A DNA stretch of 64,000 nt from Thermophagus sp052400625 (GTDB lineage: Bacteria; Bacteroidota; Bacteroidia; Bacteroidales; Marinilabiliaceae), in NCBI GenBank assembly GCA_052400625.1, contig JBQTGH010000009.1; one strand, 5' to 3'. The notes below the pieces were generated by a model. That model did no database searches and was not told where the DNA came from. It was given only the letters and a program-made list of their open reading frames with translations. The position numbers were made by a program, and so were the translations under genes. Shown in pieces: positions 45,271 through 53,285 of the stretch (the stretch's first letter is position 1; every line of letters starts with the position of its first letter).

Positions 45271-45654
45271 CTAAAAAGGAAAATCATCATTTCCCTCTTC
45301 GGGCGGTAATTCTTCAAGCTGGTCGGGGAAAGGTGCCGAAGGCACAGGACTTTCCGCACCGGAAGCATTAACACTTTCAACTCTCCAGGCATCCAGATTG
45401 GTAAAATAATTCACCTTTCCGTCTCTCTCCCACCGATTGCCTTTAATATTAAAGCTGACTTTAATTTCATCGCCAACATTAAATGGTTCAATAATATCCA
45501 CCCGATCCCGAACCGATTGAAACTTAACAAAATCGTTCCATTCCGGATTTTTTTCGTTGGTCACCTCAATCACAAATTCACGTTTCTGAAATTTCTCGGA
45601 TATTTTCACCACATCTTCTTTGACAATCAGCTTGCCGGTCAGTTCAAAACTCAT
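45271..45654 (-). CDS. DUF3127 protein with an SSB-like acidic tail
   Basis: 127 residues, single-stranded-DNA-binding-like OB-fold protein of the Bacteroidota DUF3127 family. It opens MSFELTGKLIVKEDVVKISE, then KREFVIEVTNEKNPEWNDFV and FNVGDEIKVSFNIKGNRWER. After a Pro/Ala/Glu-rich linker it ends EEGNDDFPF. Bacterial SSB proteins end in a D-D-x-[IF]-P-F tip that recruits repair and replication enzymes, and this ending looks the same. The function is not established. It lies 18 bases downstream of the cyclophilin gene on the same strand. Confidence 0.9.
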   Translation of the reverse strand: MSFELTGKLIVKEDVVKISEKFQKREFVIEVTNEKNPEWNDFVKFQSVRDRVDIIEPFNVGDEIKVSFNIKGNRWERDGKVNYFTNLDAWRVESVNASGAESPVPSAPFPDQLEELPPEEGNDDFPF

Positions 45655-45672
45655 AAATACAATTTTGGGGTA

Positions 45673-46125
45673 TTATTCAATAACAATTTTCTCAATCAAA
45701 TCACCTTGTTCGATTTTATCGATCACCTCCAATCCTTCATAAACTTTTCCAAAACAGGTGTGCTGTCGATCCAGATGTTGCGTATTTTCTCGGTTCAGAC
45801 AGATAAAAAACTGCGACCCACCGGTATCTCTTCCGGCATGGGCCATGCTCAACACGCCACGATCATGATACTGATGCTCGCCTTCCAACTCACATTTGAT
45901 GGTATAGCCGGGTCCGCCTGTTCCCACACGGTGATCACTCATATCTGCCGAATAGGGGCATCCGCCCTGAACCACAAACTCAGGAATCACTCGGTGAAAG
46001 GCTAATCCATCGTAAAAACCACTTTGAGCAAGTTTTATAAAATTATCAACGGTACCGGGGGCATCGTCGTGATAAAACTCTACTTTCATTTCTCCTTTCG
46101 GAGTGTAAATAATTGCTTTTGACAT
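45673..46125 (-). CDS. Cyclophilin-type peptidyl-prolyl cis-trans isomerase
   Basis: Catalyses proline isomerisation. The ATG at 46125 gives MSKAIIYTPKGEMKVEFYHD and a 150-residue protein; an upstream TTG would add 11 residues. Cyclophilin landmarks are FHRVIPEFVVQGGCP, LSMAHAGRDTGGSQFFICL and HTCFGKVYEGLEVIDKI. No signal peptide is visible, so it acts in the cytoplasm. Probably co-transcribed with the DUF3127 gene. Confidence 0.95.
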   Translation of the reverse strand: MSKAIIYTPKGEMKVEFYHDDAPGTVDNFIKLAQSGFYDGLAFHRVIPEFVVQGGCPYSADMSDHRVGTGGPGYTIKCELEGEHQYHDRGVLSMAHAGRDTGGSQFFICLNRENTQHLDRQHTCFGKVYEGLEVIDKIEQGDLIEKIVIE

Positions 46126-46189
46126 AATTTCTTTCGTAAAATTTTTAATTAAGCTCAAATAATTTGTGCATAACTAACCCCTATGGATT

Positions 46190-46341
46190 ATTAGTATATA
46201 ATTTAAATAAATTATTGGCCTAATTGAACTCGCACCGCTTAATTCATTGCCGGTTGTGACAACGTTTCCGGCCATGCTTCTTCCATACTTCCAGAGTCCT
46301 GTAGACAAAGGTTGAAACGCTTCGTCATGCTCATTTTATTC
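46190..46341 (+). repeat. Dispersed intergenic element, copy 8 (diverged)
   Basis: ATTATTGGCCTAATTGAACT, GGTTGTGACAACG, GGCCATGCTTCTTCCAT, and further on CGTCATGCTCATTTTATT. It appears to carry two right-end-like segments, so may be a copy with an insertion or two nested copies. The rest of the gap to 46741 has no clear gene; a TAATGTTTG near 46649 may be part of the next gene's promoter. Confidence 0.55.
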
Positions 46342-46741
46342 TTCCGGCCACAAATGTACGCTTTTTAAAAACAACAACCATAGAATGATTAAAAGCATAA
46401 TGACAGATGGGTTGAAGGGGTCCAGGGATAGAACCGGAACAATATGGAACAATGGACGCAAGACAAATGGTTTCGGTTACCCCCAAACAATCAAAATCAT
46501 ACCTCCTATCCACAGGGGCATACACTATGATGGCTTTAATATTAACCTTGGCCATCCTTTTGAATAAGGCCTTCCGCCCGCAACCCAAAGATATTCCCTA
46601 TTTTTTTTTATCTTGTCCATTCCAAAAACTTGGAGATAAAAGCGATATAATAATGTTTGTCACGCTCACCTGAGTGTTGACATAAAGGGACAAGAATAGC
46701 TGCCCAAAAAAACAAAAAAAATTTCGAAATAAACAGAGCAT

Positions 46742-48316
46742 ATGAAACCATTACATTTTGTTCTTATATTTTTCATCGTTTTGATGGGATGTCAGGAAAA
46801 AGAGTCTCATCGTCCGGGCCCTTCCCTGATCTACCTGGACTTTAACAAACAAATAGTCAATTCAGGCATCTTGCCGGTTCAATTTCAAGGTGAAAAATAT
46901 GTGTCGTATGCCCAGGGAATCGCCGACACCTGTCTCAACCTCACCAAAACGGCCTTCTACCGCAAGCCCGTCATCCTCGACAAAGGATTTAACAACCGCT
47001 TCAGCGAATATAAAGGCTTTACCCTCCTGCTATGGGTCAAAGCCGACCCCGACGATCCTTATGAATATGTGATTGCAGGCCAAAAAATTCCCAGCAATGA
47101 CTTTCAAAACTATCTGGGATGGCATATTTCCAAAACAACCACCGGTGGATGGAGATGGGAAGCCGGTGATGGCAACACCTACCTGCACTACCAACCGTTG
47201 GCCAAGCATCAACCCCTCAACGACGGACGATGGCATCAGATCGGTTTTTCGCTGAACAAAAAGCTGCGGGAAGCCCGATTCTATTTCGACGGTAACCTGA
47301 AGGCGGTCTTCAGCACCGAAAAAATGGAAAATATTTTTCCGGGATCTTCGCTCTATGTCGGCACCGACCCCCTGGCTAAAAACCTTCGTATCGAAACCTT
47401 CAACGGCTTGATCGATGAGATGGGAATATGGTCTCAGCCACTGTCGGATGCTCAGATTGCCAACCATTACAAACAGATCTCCGGAAAAAAAATTAAACCC
47501 ATACCCGAATTCAAAGACTCGGTAACCATCATGACCTGGAACATCTGGAATGGCGGAACCAGTCAGGGGCGTTTCGTTGGCATACAGCGGCTGACAGACA
47601 TTATTAAAGAGACCAAAGCGGATATCATTGCCCTCCAGGAAACGTTGGATGCCGGCGAAATAATTGCCGGCGAACTGGGTTATTATTACTATAAACGCAG
47701 CAACAACCTCAGTGTGATCTCCCGTTTTCCGCCCATCAGAAGCTATAATGTCTTTCACCCTACCCATTTCGGGGCCGTCATGCTTAACCTTGGAAAGGAC
47801 AAGACATTACTCGTGGGCCCCATCTGGCTGAGTCGCTATCCTAACCTTCCGGCCTATTTTATGAAAGAAAACGCCAGAGCCGACACCATTGAGGTACGAG
47901 AAATGGAAACCAGAGGGCGCGAAACCAGATTTATGCTCAGTGAAATAAGTCCGCTCATCCGCAACAACGCCAAACATGCCACCATCATTGCAGGCGATTT
48001 CAACAGCGGATCTCATCTCGACTGGACCGAGCGCAACAAGAAAAGACACAACAACCTGGTTGTCAACTTTCCTTCCAGCCGCTTCATGTATGACGCCGGT
48101 TTTTTGGATGCCTATCGCATCCTCTACCCGGACGAAACAGCAGCACCGGGCTTTACATGGTCGCCCATATACAAAGAAGGCCTACAAACACGAATGGATT
48201 TTATTTATTACAAAGGAGAAGAGATCGAGCCGGTTTCGGCAAAAGTCATCGACACCTGGCCTTATGGGTTCCCTTCCGACCATGCCGCGGTGGTGGTTTC
48301 TTTTCGTATGGATTGA
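46742..48316 (+). CDS. LamG-like domain fused to an endonuclease/exonuclease/phosphatase domain, lipoprotein
   Basis: 524 residues. The lipoprotein signal ends at Cys17 (FFIVLMGCQEK). The N-terminal concanavalin/LamG-like domain (about 45-245) has the LWVKADPDDPYEYVIAGQK, DGRWHQIGFSLNK and GLIDEMGIWSQPLSDAQIAN segments typical of carbohydrate-binding LamG domains. The C-terminal EEP domain (about 260-522) has VTIMTWNIWNGG, IIALQETLDAG, IIAGDFNSGSHLDW and FPSDHAAVVV, so metal and catalytic residues appear intact. It is an extracytoplasmic phosphodiesterase or phosphatase tethered to the envelope, perhaps acting on a glycan- or lipid-linked phosphate. Octamer repeats begin just after its stop. 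Confidence 0.88.
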   Translation: MKPLHFVLIFFIVLMGCQEKESHRPGPSLIYLDFNKQIVNSGILPVQFQGEKYVSYAQGIADTCLNLTKTAFYRKPVILDKGFNNRFSEYKGFTLLLWVKADPDDPYEYVIAGQKIPSNDFQNYLGWHISKTTTGGWRWEAGDGNTYLHYQPLAKHQPLNDGRWHQIGFSLNKKLREARFYFDGNLKAVFSTEKMENIFPGSSLYVGTDPLAKNLRIETFNGLIDEMGIWSQPLSDAQIANHYKQISGKKIKPIPEFKDSVTIMTWNIWNGGTSQGRFVGIQRLTDIIKETKADIIALQETLDAGEIIAGELGYYYYKRSNNLSVISRFPPIRSYNVFHPTHFGAVMLNLGKDKTLLVGPIWLSRYPNLPAYFMKENARADTIEVREMETRGRETRFMLSEISPLIRNNAKHATIIAGDFNSGSHLDWTERNKKRHNNLVVNFPSSRFMYDAGFLDAYRILYPDETAAPGFTWSPIYKEGLQTRMDFIYYKGEEIEPVSAKVIDTWPYGFPSDHAAVVVSFRMD

Positions 48317-48405
48317 ATCGATTAGGCGGGTAGCCGGTTAGGTGGTAATACAGGAAGCCGGCGGGTAAAAACCCGAAAGCAGAAACCGGCAACCGGAAAA
48401 CATCA
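48317..48405 (+). repeat. Short octamer tract after the LamG-EEP gene
   Basis: CGATTAGGCGGGTAGCCGGT followed by TAGGTGGTAAT and a run of GAAGCCGG / GAAACCGG-like units. This is the first (leftmost) occurrence of the octamer family that dominates the next 14 kb. Confidence 0.6.
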
Positions 48406-48407
48406 AC

Positions 48408-49022
48408 TCACTCATCCTCATCTTCCTGCTCGTTGTAGGGGAGCAAGCAACCATAGTCTTCTTCCAACAGGATATCATTAATCTGTTCAAGGTCAAAATA
48501 TTCAGGATCGAGACCATCGGGAAACAACTCCTTAAAAAAACGATGTTGAGGATTGGATGGATCTTTCACGGCAGAAATCATCGCCTGATACCCCACCGGT
48601 CCTCCGCAATCTTCCGGCGGACACTCACGGGCGCCATCTATACATAAAGGATAATAGATCATAGGATCGGGAGCCAGCGACTTTTCCAGTATAATCCGGT
48701 GACACCAGTCATCACCAAAATCGTAATGGTAGATTATCTCATCGTCCGGCTTACGAAGAAGATCATTGACACGAACAATGGTATAATCCTGGAATAAAGT
48801 GTTATGTCCCCACTCCACATCTCCCTGTCCAAACATTCGTTTTCCCTTCTTAAACACGTGCATGTGTTGATTCTCCCACCCCATTGTGGTTTGAAGAACC
48901 TTATGAAAATCATGTAAAAAAAGATCGGCCGGTATTTGCAACCGTCGCCAGATGAGCGGGTCTATGCCTAAAAGTTCCACTCTTACCTGATAAACAGAAG
49001 GGGTTATTTTTTTCATATCCAA
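48408..49022 (-). CDS. Plasmid pRiA4b ORF-3 family protein
   Basis: 204 residues matching the pRiA4_Orf3 family: VYQVRVELLGIDPLIWRRLQ, LHDFHKVLQTTMGWENQHMH, YHYDFGDDWCHRIILEK and CPPEDCGGPVGYQAMISAVK. The CPPEDCGG motif is characteristic. These proteins are widespread on plasmids and chromosomes and their function is unknown. The acidic C-terminus (LPYNEQEDEDE) is usual. Flanked on both sides by octamer arrays. Confidence 0.92.
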   Translation of the reverse strand: MDMKKITPSVYQVRVELLGIDPLIWRRLQIPADLFLHDFHKVLQTTMGWENQHMHVFKKGKRMFGQGDVEWGHNTLFQDYTIVRVNDLLRKPDDEIIYHYDFGDDWCHRIILEKSLAPDPMIYYPLCIDGARECPPEDCGGPVGYQAMISAVKDPSNPQHRFFKELFPDGLDPEYFDLEQINDILLEEDYGCLLPYNEQEDEDE

Positions 49023-49230
49023 CGCAATACCTAATATTTGACTCCAGAAGACGGTTTCATCAATTTCGTTCCAAAGCTATAAAATTTTATCTATTTCCGG
49101 CTGCTTTTCAAACAGATTAAAATCAGGAGAGATTAATGGAAGGGTTGGAGGGTTGAAAGGTAGAAGGGCTGGAGGGGGGAAGGGCTGAAGGGCTAAAGGG
49201 TAGAAAGGTGGAAAGGCTAAAGGGTTGGAT
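49023..49230 (+). repeat. Purine-rich octamer array (RAAGGGYT-like)
   Basis: From 49138 to 49229 the sequence reads as successive near-octamers such as GAAGGGTT, GGAGGGTT, GAAAGGTA, GAAGGGCT, GAAAGGTG. The first 115 bases of the interval are plain AT-rich DNA upstream of the pRiA4b-type gene. Confidence 0.75.
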
Positions 49231-49386
49231 TTAGGCCGTTAGGTCGATAGGCCGATAGGTCGATAGGCCGATAGGCCATTAGGCTGATAGGTCGATAGGT
49301 CGATAGGCTGATAGGCCGATAGGTCGATAGGCTGATAGGCTGATAGGTCGATAGGCTGATAGGCTGATAGGTCGATAGGCTGATAG
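49231..49386 (+). repeat. Octamer array A (TAGGYCGA-like)
   Basis: About 19 consecutive 8-bp units, mostly TAGGCCGA, TAGGTCGA and TAGGCTGA. The tetramer TAGG is nearly invariant and the other four positions vary within narrow limits. An open frame on the minus strand across it would encode an eight-residue repeat (YQPISLST), a by-product of 8-bp units read in triplets. Confidence 0.9.
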
Positions 49387-49605
49387 ATAAAAAAACACCA
49401 CTATAATTTTTCATCTTACATCTACCAATCTTATATCTATTAATCTTATATCTATTAATCTTATATCCATTAATCTTATATCCATCAATCCAACCATCTG
49501 TCTTTTCTTTTGCCAGGGCCATGGGTTATGCCGTCAGCCACCTTCTACCCTTCCACCTTCTACCCTTCCACCTTTATACCCTTCCACCTTTATACCATTA
49601 TATTA
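49387..49605. repeat. ATCTTATA-type and pyrimidine octamer arrays
   Basis: 49421-49500 repeats a 16-base unit (TTAATCTTATATCTAT, twice eight). 49539-49596 repeats CTTCTACC / CTTCCACC, the complement of the purine octamers at 49138. Both keep the 8-bp period of array A. Confidence 0.8.
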
Positions 49606-50832
49606 TTATATCAATTTCGCAATCCTGTCATCCAGTGCTTTTTGATCTTTGGCAAAGGCTGCCAGTCCGGCAAGATTCAACAAAGTATCGATGGCAATCT
49701 CTCCCCTGGAGATGGCACGCGCCCATCGTTGATGTTTCGGTATTTTTCCGTCTTCCGAGATATAGAGTTCTTCAACAGGCGTTAGATCGGGAAACAGATC
49801 GGGGATGCCGGCAGCACGAAGATGATCTTCCAGTTCCCAGGCATCATTGGGCATCTCCTGCGACAGTTGGGTAAAGACCTTCTTCTCATGATCGGACACC
49901 TCCCAAAGCTTATTAATCCGTATCTCAGAGGTAGCCACGCCCGGACGATAGATCACATTAAAGTCGTGATCATTCATCGGATGACAAGGGCCTTCAATCT
50001 TTTCGAAAGCATCAGCAACCACTTTGGGCGGAATGGTTAACACATCCACGCCACACAACAGGGGCAACTGCTTATAGTCCCGAATACTGGCAGCAATGAG
50101 GTGGGTGGGTGTTCCGGCATCTTCACGCAGCGATCTCAGATAATGCTGAGTATGATGCACCGTTTTCTCGCCCGGACCTTCGGCATCGCCCAGATAGTTT
50201 TGTTTCATATAACCACCAATCCTTCCCAAAAAAACATTGGAATAGGAAGGACGTGCCAACAATGCGGCCATCACATTTTGGCGGGCACTAAACATCAGCG
50301 TAAAATTCACCGGGATACCCAGATCATGGAGTTTTCTGGCACCCAACAAGCCGGAAGGCGTTAGCGGCACTTTTACAATAAAATGGTCTGGATCGATGGC
50401 ATGGAAGCGCTGACCGTAAAAGACAATCCCGTCCATGTCGTCCGCGAAATCGGTATGAAGCTCCACGCTCACCTTACCCCCATAACGTTTCACCAGACGA
50501 AGACCATGCAACGCATTCAGCAGAAAGGCGATCTCTATGATTCGTCGTTCCAGAGGCAACGCCTTAAAACGGGGTGACACTTCCTTTATAATCCCGTCGT
50601 AGATCCCCTTCTGCACTTCCATATTCAGCAACGTGTTGTTGGTGGTCACGGCACTCACCTCCGGGGTGATCAGTCGATCTATTGCCTCCATATCGCCGGT
50701 GTCGAGCCAAATCTCGCTTCCGCTCTTTTTGCATGTTTGCAGGCATGGCTGCGAAGCATTCGTCACTATTTCATCCTTAAACCGTTCTAATAGTTGTGGC
50801 AATAGTTGCTCGGGAATATTGGGTGTTGTCAT
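49606..50832 (-). CDS. Transaldolase-family protein, atypical
   Basis: 408 residues with the transaldolase TIM-barrel order: EIWLDTGDMEAIDRL (usual DTGD/E start), SAVTTNNTLLNMEVQK, where most members have TTNPT/S, FIVKVPLTPSGLLGARKL with the likely Schiff-base Lys (about residue 154), GIPVNFTLMFSARQNVMAAL and LGRIGGYMKQN. The C-terminal about 100 residues are extra and not typical of TalB (about 317). It is therefore a divergent member, and transaldolase activity is likely but not certain. It stands alone between octamer arrays. Confidence 0.78.
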   Translation of the reverse strand: MTTPNIPEQLLPQLLERFKDEIVTNASQPCLQTCKKSGSEIWLDTGDMEAIDRLITPEVSAVTTNNTLLNMEVQKGIYDGIIKEVSPRFKALPLERRIIEIAFLLNALHGLRLVKRYGGKVSVELHTDFADDMDGIVFYGQRFHAIDPDHFIVKVPLTPSGLLGARKLHDLGIPVNFTLMFSARQNVMAALLARPSYSNVFLGRIGGYMKQNYLGDAEGPGEKTVHHTQHYLRSLREDAGTPTHLIAASIRDYKQLPLLCGVDVLTIPPKVVADAFEKIEGPCHPMNDHDFNVIYRPGVATSEIRINKLWEVSDHEKKVFTQLSQEMPNDAWELEDHLRAAGIPDLFPDLTPVEELYISEDGKIPKHQRWARAISRGEIAIDTLLNLAGLAAFAKDQKALDDRIAKLI

Positions 50833-51061
50833 AATGGTTAGATTTTAAATTAACATGTACCAAATTAAGCAACTATTTGTAGAATAACAAGTTTAGTATG
50901 GAGTTTAAGGTAGAAGGGTAGAAGGGTTGAAAGGTTGGATGGTGGAAGGGTTGGATGGTGGGACGATAGCCGCGGAGGTGCAACAGAACGGTAAGCCGGG
51001 AAAATCTCTCCCACCCTCACCCCCCTGCCCCCTGAGGCCAGTGACCGGACGCCTGAAACTA
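50833..51061 (+). repeat. Purine octamers and single palindromic repeat copies
   Basis: 50907-50965 has units such as AGGGTAGA, AGGGTTGA and ATGGTGGA in 8-bp register. 50966-50999 has ATAGCCGCGGAGGTGCAACA followed by GAACGGTAAGCCGGG, one copy of a motif also at 53513 and 54308. 51008-51038 has CCACCCTCACCCCCCTGCCC, related to the tandem units at the window end. Confidence 0.7.
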
Positions 51062-51255
51062 TTGCCTAACAGCCTAATAGCCTATTGACCTATTGACCTA
51101 TTGACCTATTGACCTATTGGCCTATTGACCTATTGGCCTATTGGCCTATTAGCCTATCGACCTAATGACCTATTAGCCTAATAGCCTATTGACCTATTGA
51201 CCTATTGACCTATTGACCTATCGACCTATTAGCCTATCGACCTATTGGCCTATTC
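51062..51255 (-). repeat. Octamer array B (CCTATTGA orientation)
   Basis: About 24 units of CCTATTGA, CCTATTGG, CCTATTAG and CCTATCGA, the reverse complement of the TAGG-type octamers in array A. CCTA is nearly invariant. Confidence 0.9.
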
Positions 51256-51660
51256 CACAGAGGGGTAAAGACATGGAGCATAGAGCATGGTGGTCGGGGT
51301 GGATGATAGAAAGGTAGAAAGGTAAATTTTGGCCAATCGTTAATTTGGTCGATAGGCGGGTGGATTGAGGAGATTGATGTGCTAATTTGCTGATATGCTA
51401 ATTTTGAAAGAATATTTCTATAATATTTCATCTTAAATCTTATATCTAAAAATCTAATAATCTAGTATTTGATGTGCTAATATGCTAATGAAAAAATATT
51501 TCTGTAAAATGTTCATCTTAAATCTTGTATCTAATAATCTAATAATCTAGTATTTGATGTGATAAAATAAAAAGATTGTGACTGCATCCATATCTCTTAA
51601 ATCTTATATCTTAAATCTTATATCTCTCAATCTTCCATCTCTCAATCTTTCATCTCCCAA
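51256..51660. repeat. Direct duplication and ATCTTATA-type repeats
   Basis: A segment of about 75 bases (AATATTTCTATAATATTTCA ... AATCTAGTATTTGATGTGCT) at 51408-51487 is repeated with changes at 51489-51562. From 51590 to 51660 come AAATCTTATATCTTA-like and ATCTCTCAATCTT-like units in about 8-bp register. Confidence 0.75.
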
Positions 51661-51772
51661 TCCGGCTCTATTCGTCACCCGGAGCAGAAATAGGTAAACC
51701 ATTATAGAGATAAGTAGAAATAATTTCAATAAATTTGTTGACCCTAAACCGGGTAACCAAATGCCACAAATT

Positions 51773-52618
51773 ATGAATATCCGTAATGTCGCTCTATTTC
51801 TGATGATTGGCTTAATAAGCTGCGGTCCCTCCCGTAAAAAGATCGTTTCAGAAAAACTGGATGAAGTCATTTTATTGCGTGATAATGGTCGATTCAACCT
51901 AGCCAAGCTTAAGTTGGACACCATCATCAACGATTTTAACGATCTGACCGAAGAAGTGGCCTTCGCCATGCGCATGCTCGATGAAATTAAGCTCATGGAG
52001 CAACATCGCAACCTGGAATATCTCGACAGCATGATTGTGGAAAAAGAAAAGGAACTAGAACCCCTTCTCAAAAATTTTATCCGATCCGAAGATTATGGCA
52101 CCCAGCCCATCCTCATCCATAAACGTCAGAAACCCGAAAACAGCTACAATCGCACCTTCTTAAGGGCACACCTCGACACCAACGGAGAATTTTACATCTC
52201 CAGTCGCTATTACGGTTCTTCATGGATCATGCATAACCAAATAAAAGTGTACAATGCCGGTGAATCGGTCACCTCTGAATTGGTTCCGGAAGACGGATAT
52301 CTCAACCGCCGTTTCGAAGACGGACCGAGCAAGTGGGAAATCGTCAGCTACAAAGACGGTGCCGACAACGGAATCATCAACTTCATCGCCTCCAATGTGG
52401 ATAAACCGCTCAAAGTGCAGTTTATAGGCAAAAAATACTACTACATAGTTCTCGAAAAATACGACAAAGAAGCCATCCGCGACGGCTATGAGACCTCCTT
52501 CGTCCTCCGCGAACTGACAGGACTCCGTAACGAACGCCAACAGGTATTACAGCAAATCGATCGCCTCAAAAAAATCACCAAAGCACAACAGAAAGAAAAT
52601 AGGCCATTAGGTCATTAG
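51773..52618 (+). CDS. Hypothetical lipoprotein with a helical N-terminal region
   Basis: About 281 residues from the second ATG; an ATG four codons earlier (51761) is the alternative. A lipoprotein signal MNIRNVALFLMIGLISC opens it. Residues 20-105 are helical and charged (RDNGRFNLAKLKLDTIINDF, LEYLDSMIVEKEKELEPLL), with heptad-like spacing. A beta-rich part follows (about 110-235; FLRAHLDTNGEFYISSRYYG, KVQFIGKKYYYIVLEKYDKE). A final coiled-coil-like helix (LRNERQQVLQQIDRLKKITK) ends the chain. The last codons NRPLGH and the TAG stop are made of octamer repeat. Family not recognised. Placed just before the antiterminator of the polysaccharide locus. Confidence 0.75.
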   Translation: MNIRNVALFLMIGLISCGPSRKKIVSEKLDEVILLRDNGRFNLAKLKLDTIINDFNDLTEEVAFAMRMLDEIKLMEQHRNLEYLDSMIVEKEKELEPLLKNFIRSEDYGTQPILIHKRQKPENSYNRTFLRAHLDTNGEFYISSRYYGSSWIMHNQIKVYNAGESVTSELVPEDGYLNRRFEDGPSKWEIVSYKDGADNGIINFIASNVDKPLKVQFIGKKYYYIVLEKYDKEAIRDGYETSFVLRELTGLRNERQQVLQQIDRLKKITKAQQKENRPLGH

Positions 52619-52709
52619 GCCAATAGGCCATTAGGCGGGTAGGCTGTTAGGCCAATAGGCCAATAGGCGGTTAGGTCAATAGGCGGTTAGGTCGATAGGC
52701 GGTTAGGCC
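52599..52709 (+). repeat. Octamer array C, overlapping the end of the lipoprotein gene
   Basis: AATAGGCCATTAGGTCATTA and about 12 further octamers (TAGGCCAA, TAGGCGGT, TAGGTCGA). The first two and a half units are translated as the last residues and stop of the lipoprotein gene. The array fills most of the gap to the antiterminator gene. Confidence 0.9.
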
Positions 52710-52754
52710 GAAAACAGCTATCTTCGTCCACGAAACAATAAATAACCTGGCATT

Positions 52755-53261
52755 GTGGAAAATGATAATCAACCCCGATGGTATGCTCTATACACCCGAT
52801 CAAGGGCCGAAAAAAAAGTATATACTCAATTAAAAGAAATAGGGATCAACGCCTATCTCCCTCTCAAAAGGGAACAGAGACAATGGAGCGACCGGAAGAA
52901 ATGGGTCGAAGTACCCGTCATCAGCTCCTACATCTTTGTTCGCATCACCCCCGCCCAATACCGCGAGGTTTTTAAGGCCAAGGGAGTGGTGGCCTACGTT
53001 GCCCATAAAGGACAGGCCGTGCCCATACCCGACCATGAGATGGAAGCCATGCAGCGGACCGTAGATAACCAATTCTCCTTCTCGGTCGAAGCCGATTCAC
53101 TCCTAAAAGGGGAAAAAGTGACCATCACCTGCGGACCCCTCAAAGGCATTCAAGGCGAAGTGGCTGATATTAAGGGAACCAAAAAACTTTACCTGCGCAT
53201 CAGTCACATCGGCTACATGCTTGTCCTCAACATGGACGAAGTTAAAAAAGTAGGCCATTAG
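52755..53261 (+). CDS. UpxY-family transcription antiterminator (NusG-like)
   Basis: 168 residues: NGN domain (about 8-105; RWYALYTRSRAEKKVYTQLK, AYLPLKREQRQWSDRKKWVE, VPVISSYIFVRI) and a KOW motif near the end (LLKGEKVTITCGPLKGIQGE). In Bacteroides, UpxY proteins bind the leader of their own capsule operon and prevent premature termination. The same role is expected for the export and glycosyltransferase genes that follow, although about 1.3 kb of repeats separate them. The chain ends VGH with a TAG stop formed by an octamer repeat. Confidence 0.92.
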   Translation: MENDNQPRWYALYTRSRAEKKVYTQLKEIGINAYLPLKREQRQWSDRKKWVEVPVISSYIFVRITPAQYREVFKAKGVVAYVAHKGQAVPIPDHEMEAMQRTVDNQFSFSVEADSLLKGEKVTITCGPLKGIQGEVADIKGTKKLYLRISHIGYMLVLNMDEVKKVGH

Positions 53262-53285
53262 GCAGCTAGGCTAATAGGCGGTTAG
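53250..53285 (+). repeat. Short octamer tract overlapping the UpxY-like gene end
   Basis: GTAGGCCATTAGGCAGCTAG then GCTAATAGGCGGTTAGA. The first two units encode the final Val-Gly-His and stop. It is followed at 53291-53307 by the hairpin GGAGTCCgaaGGACTCC. Confidence 0.8.

Noticed and set aside
49231..49522. Open frame on the minus strand encoding an eight-residue repeat (YQPISLST)
   Set aside because: It is created by reading 8-bp DNA units in triplets (24 bases = 8 residues). Other octamer arrays give similar frames, and nothing else supports a gene.
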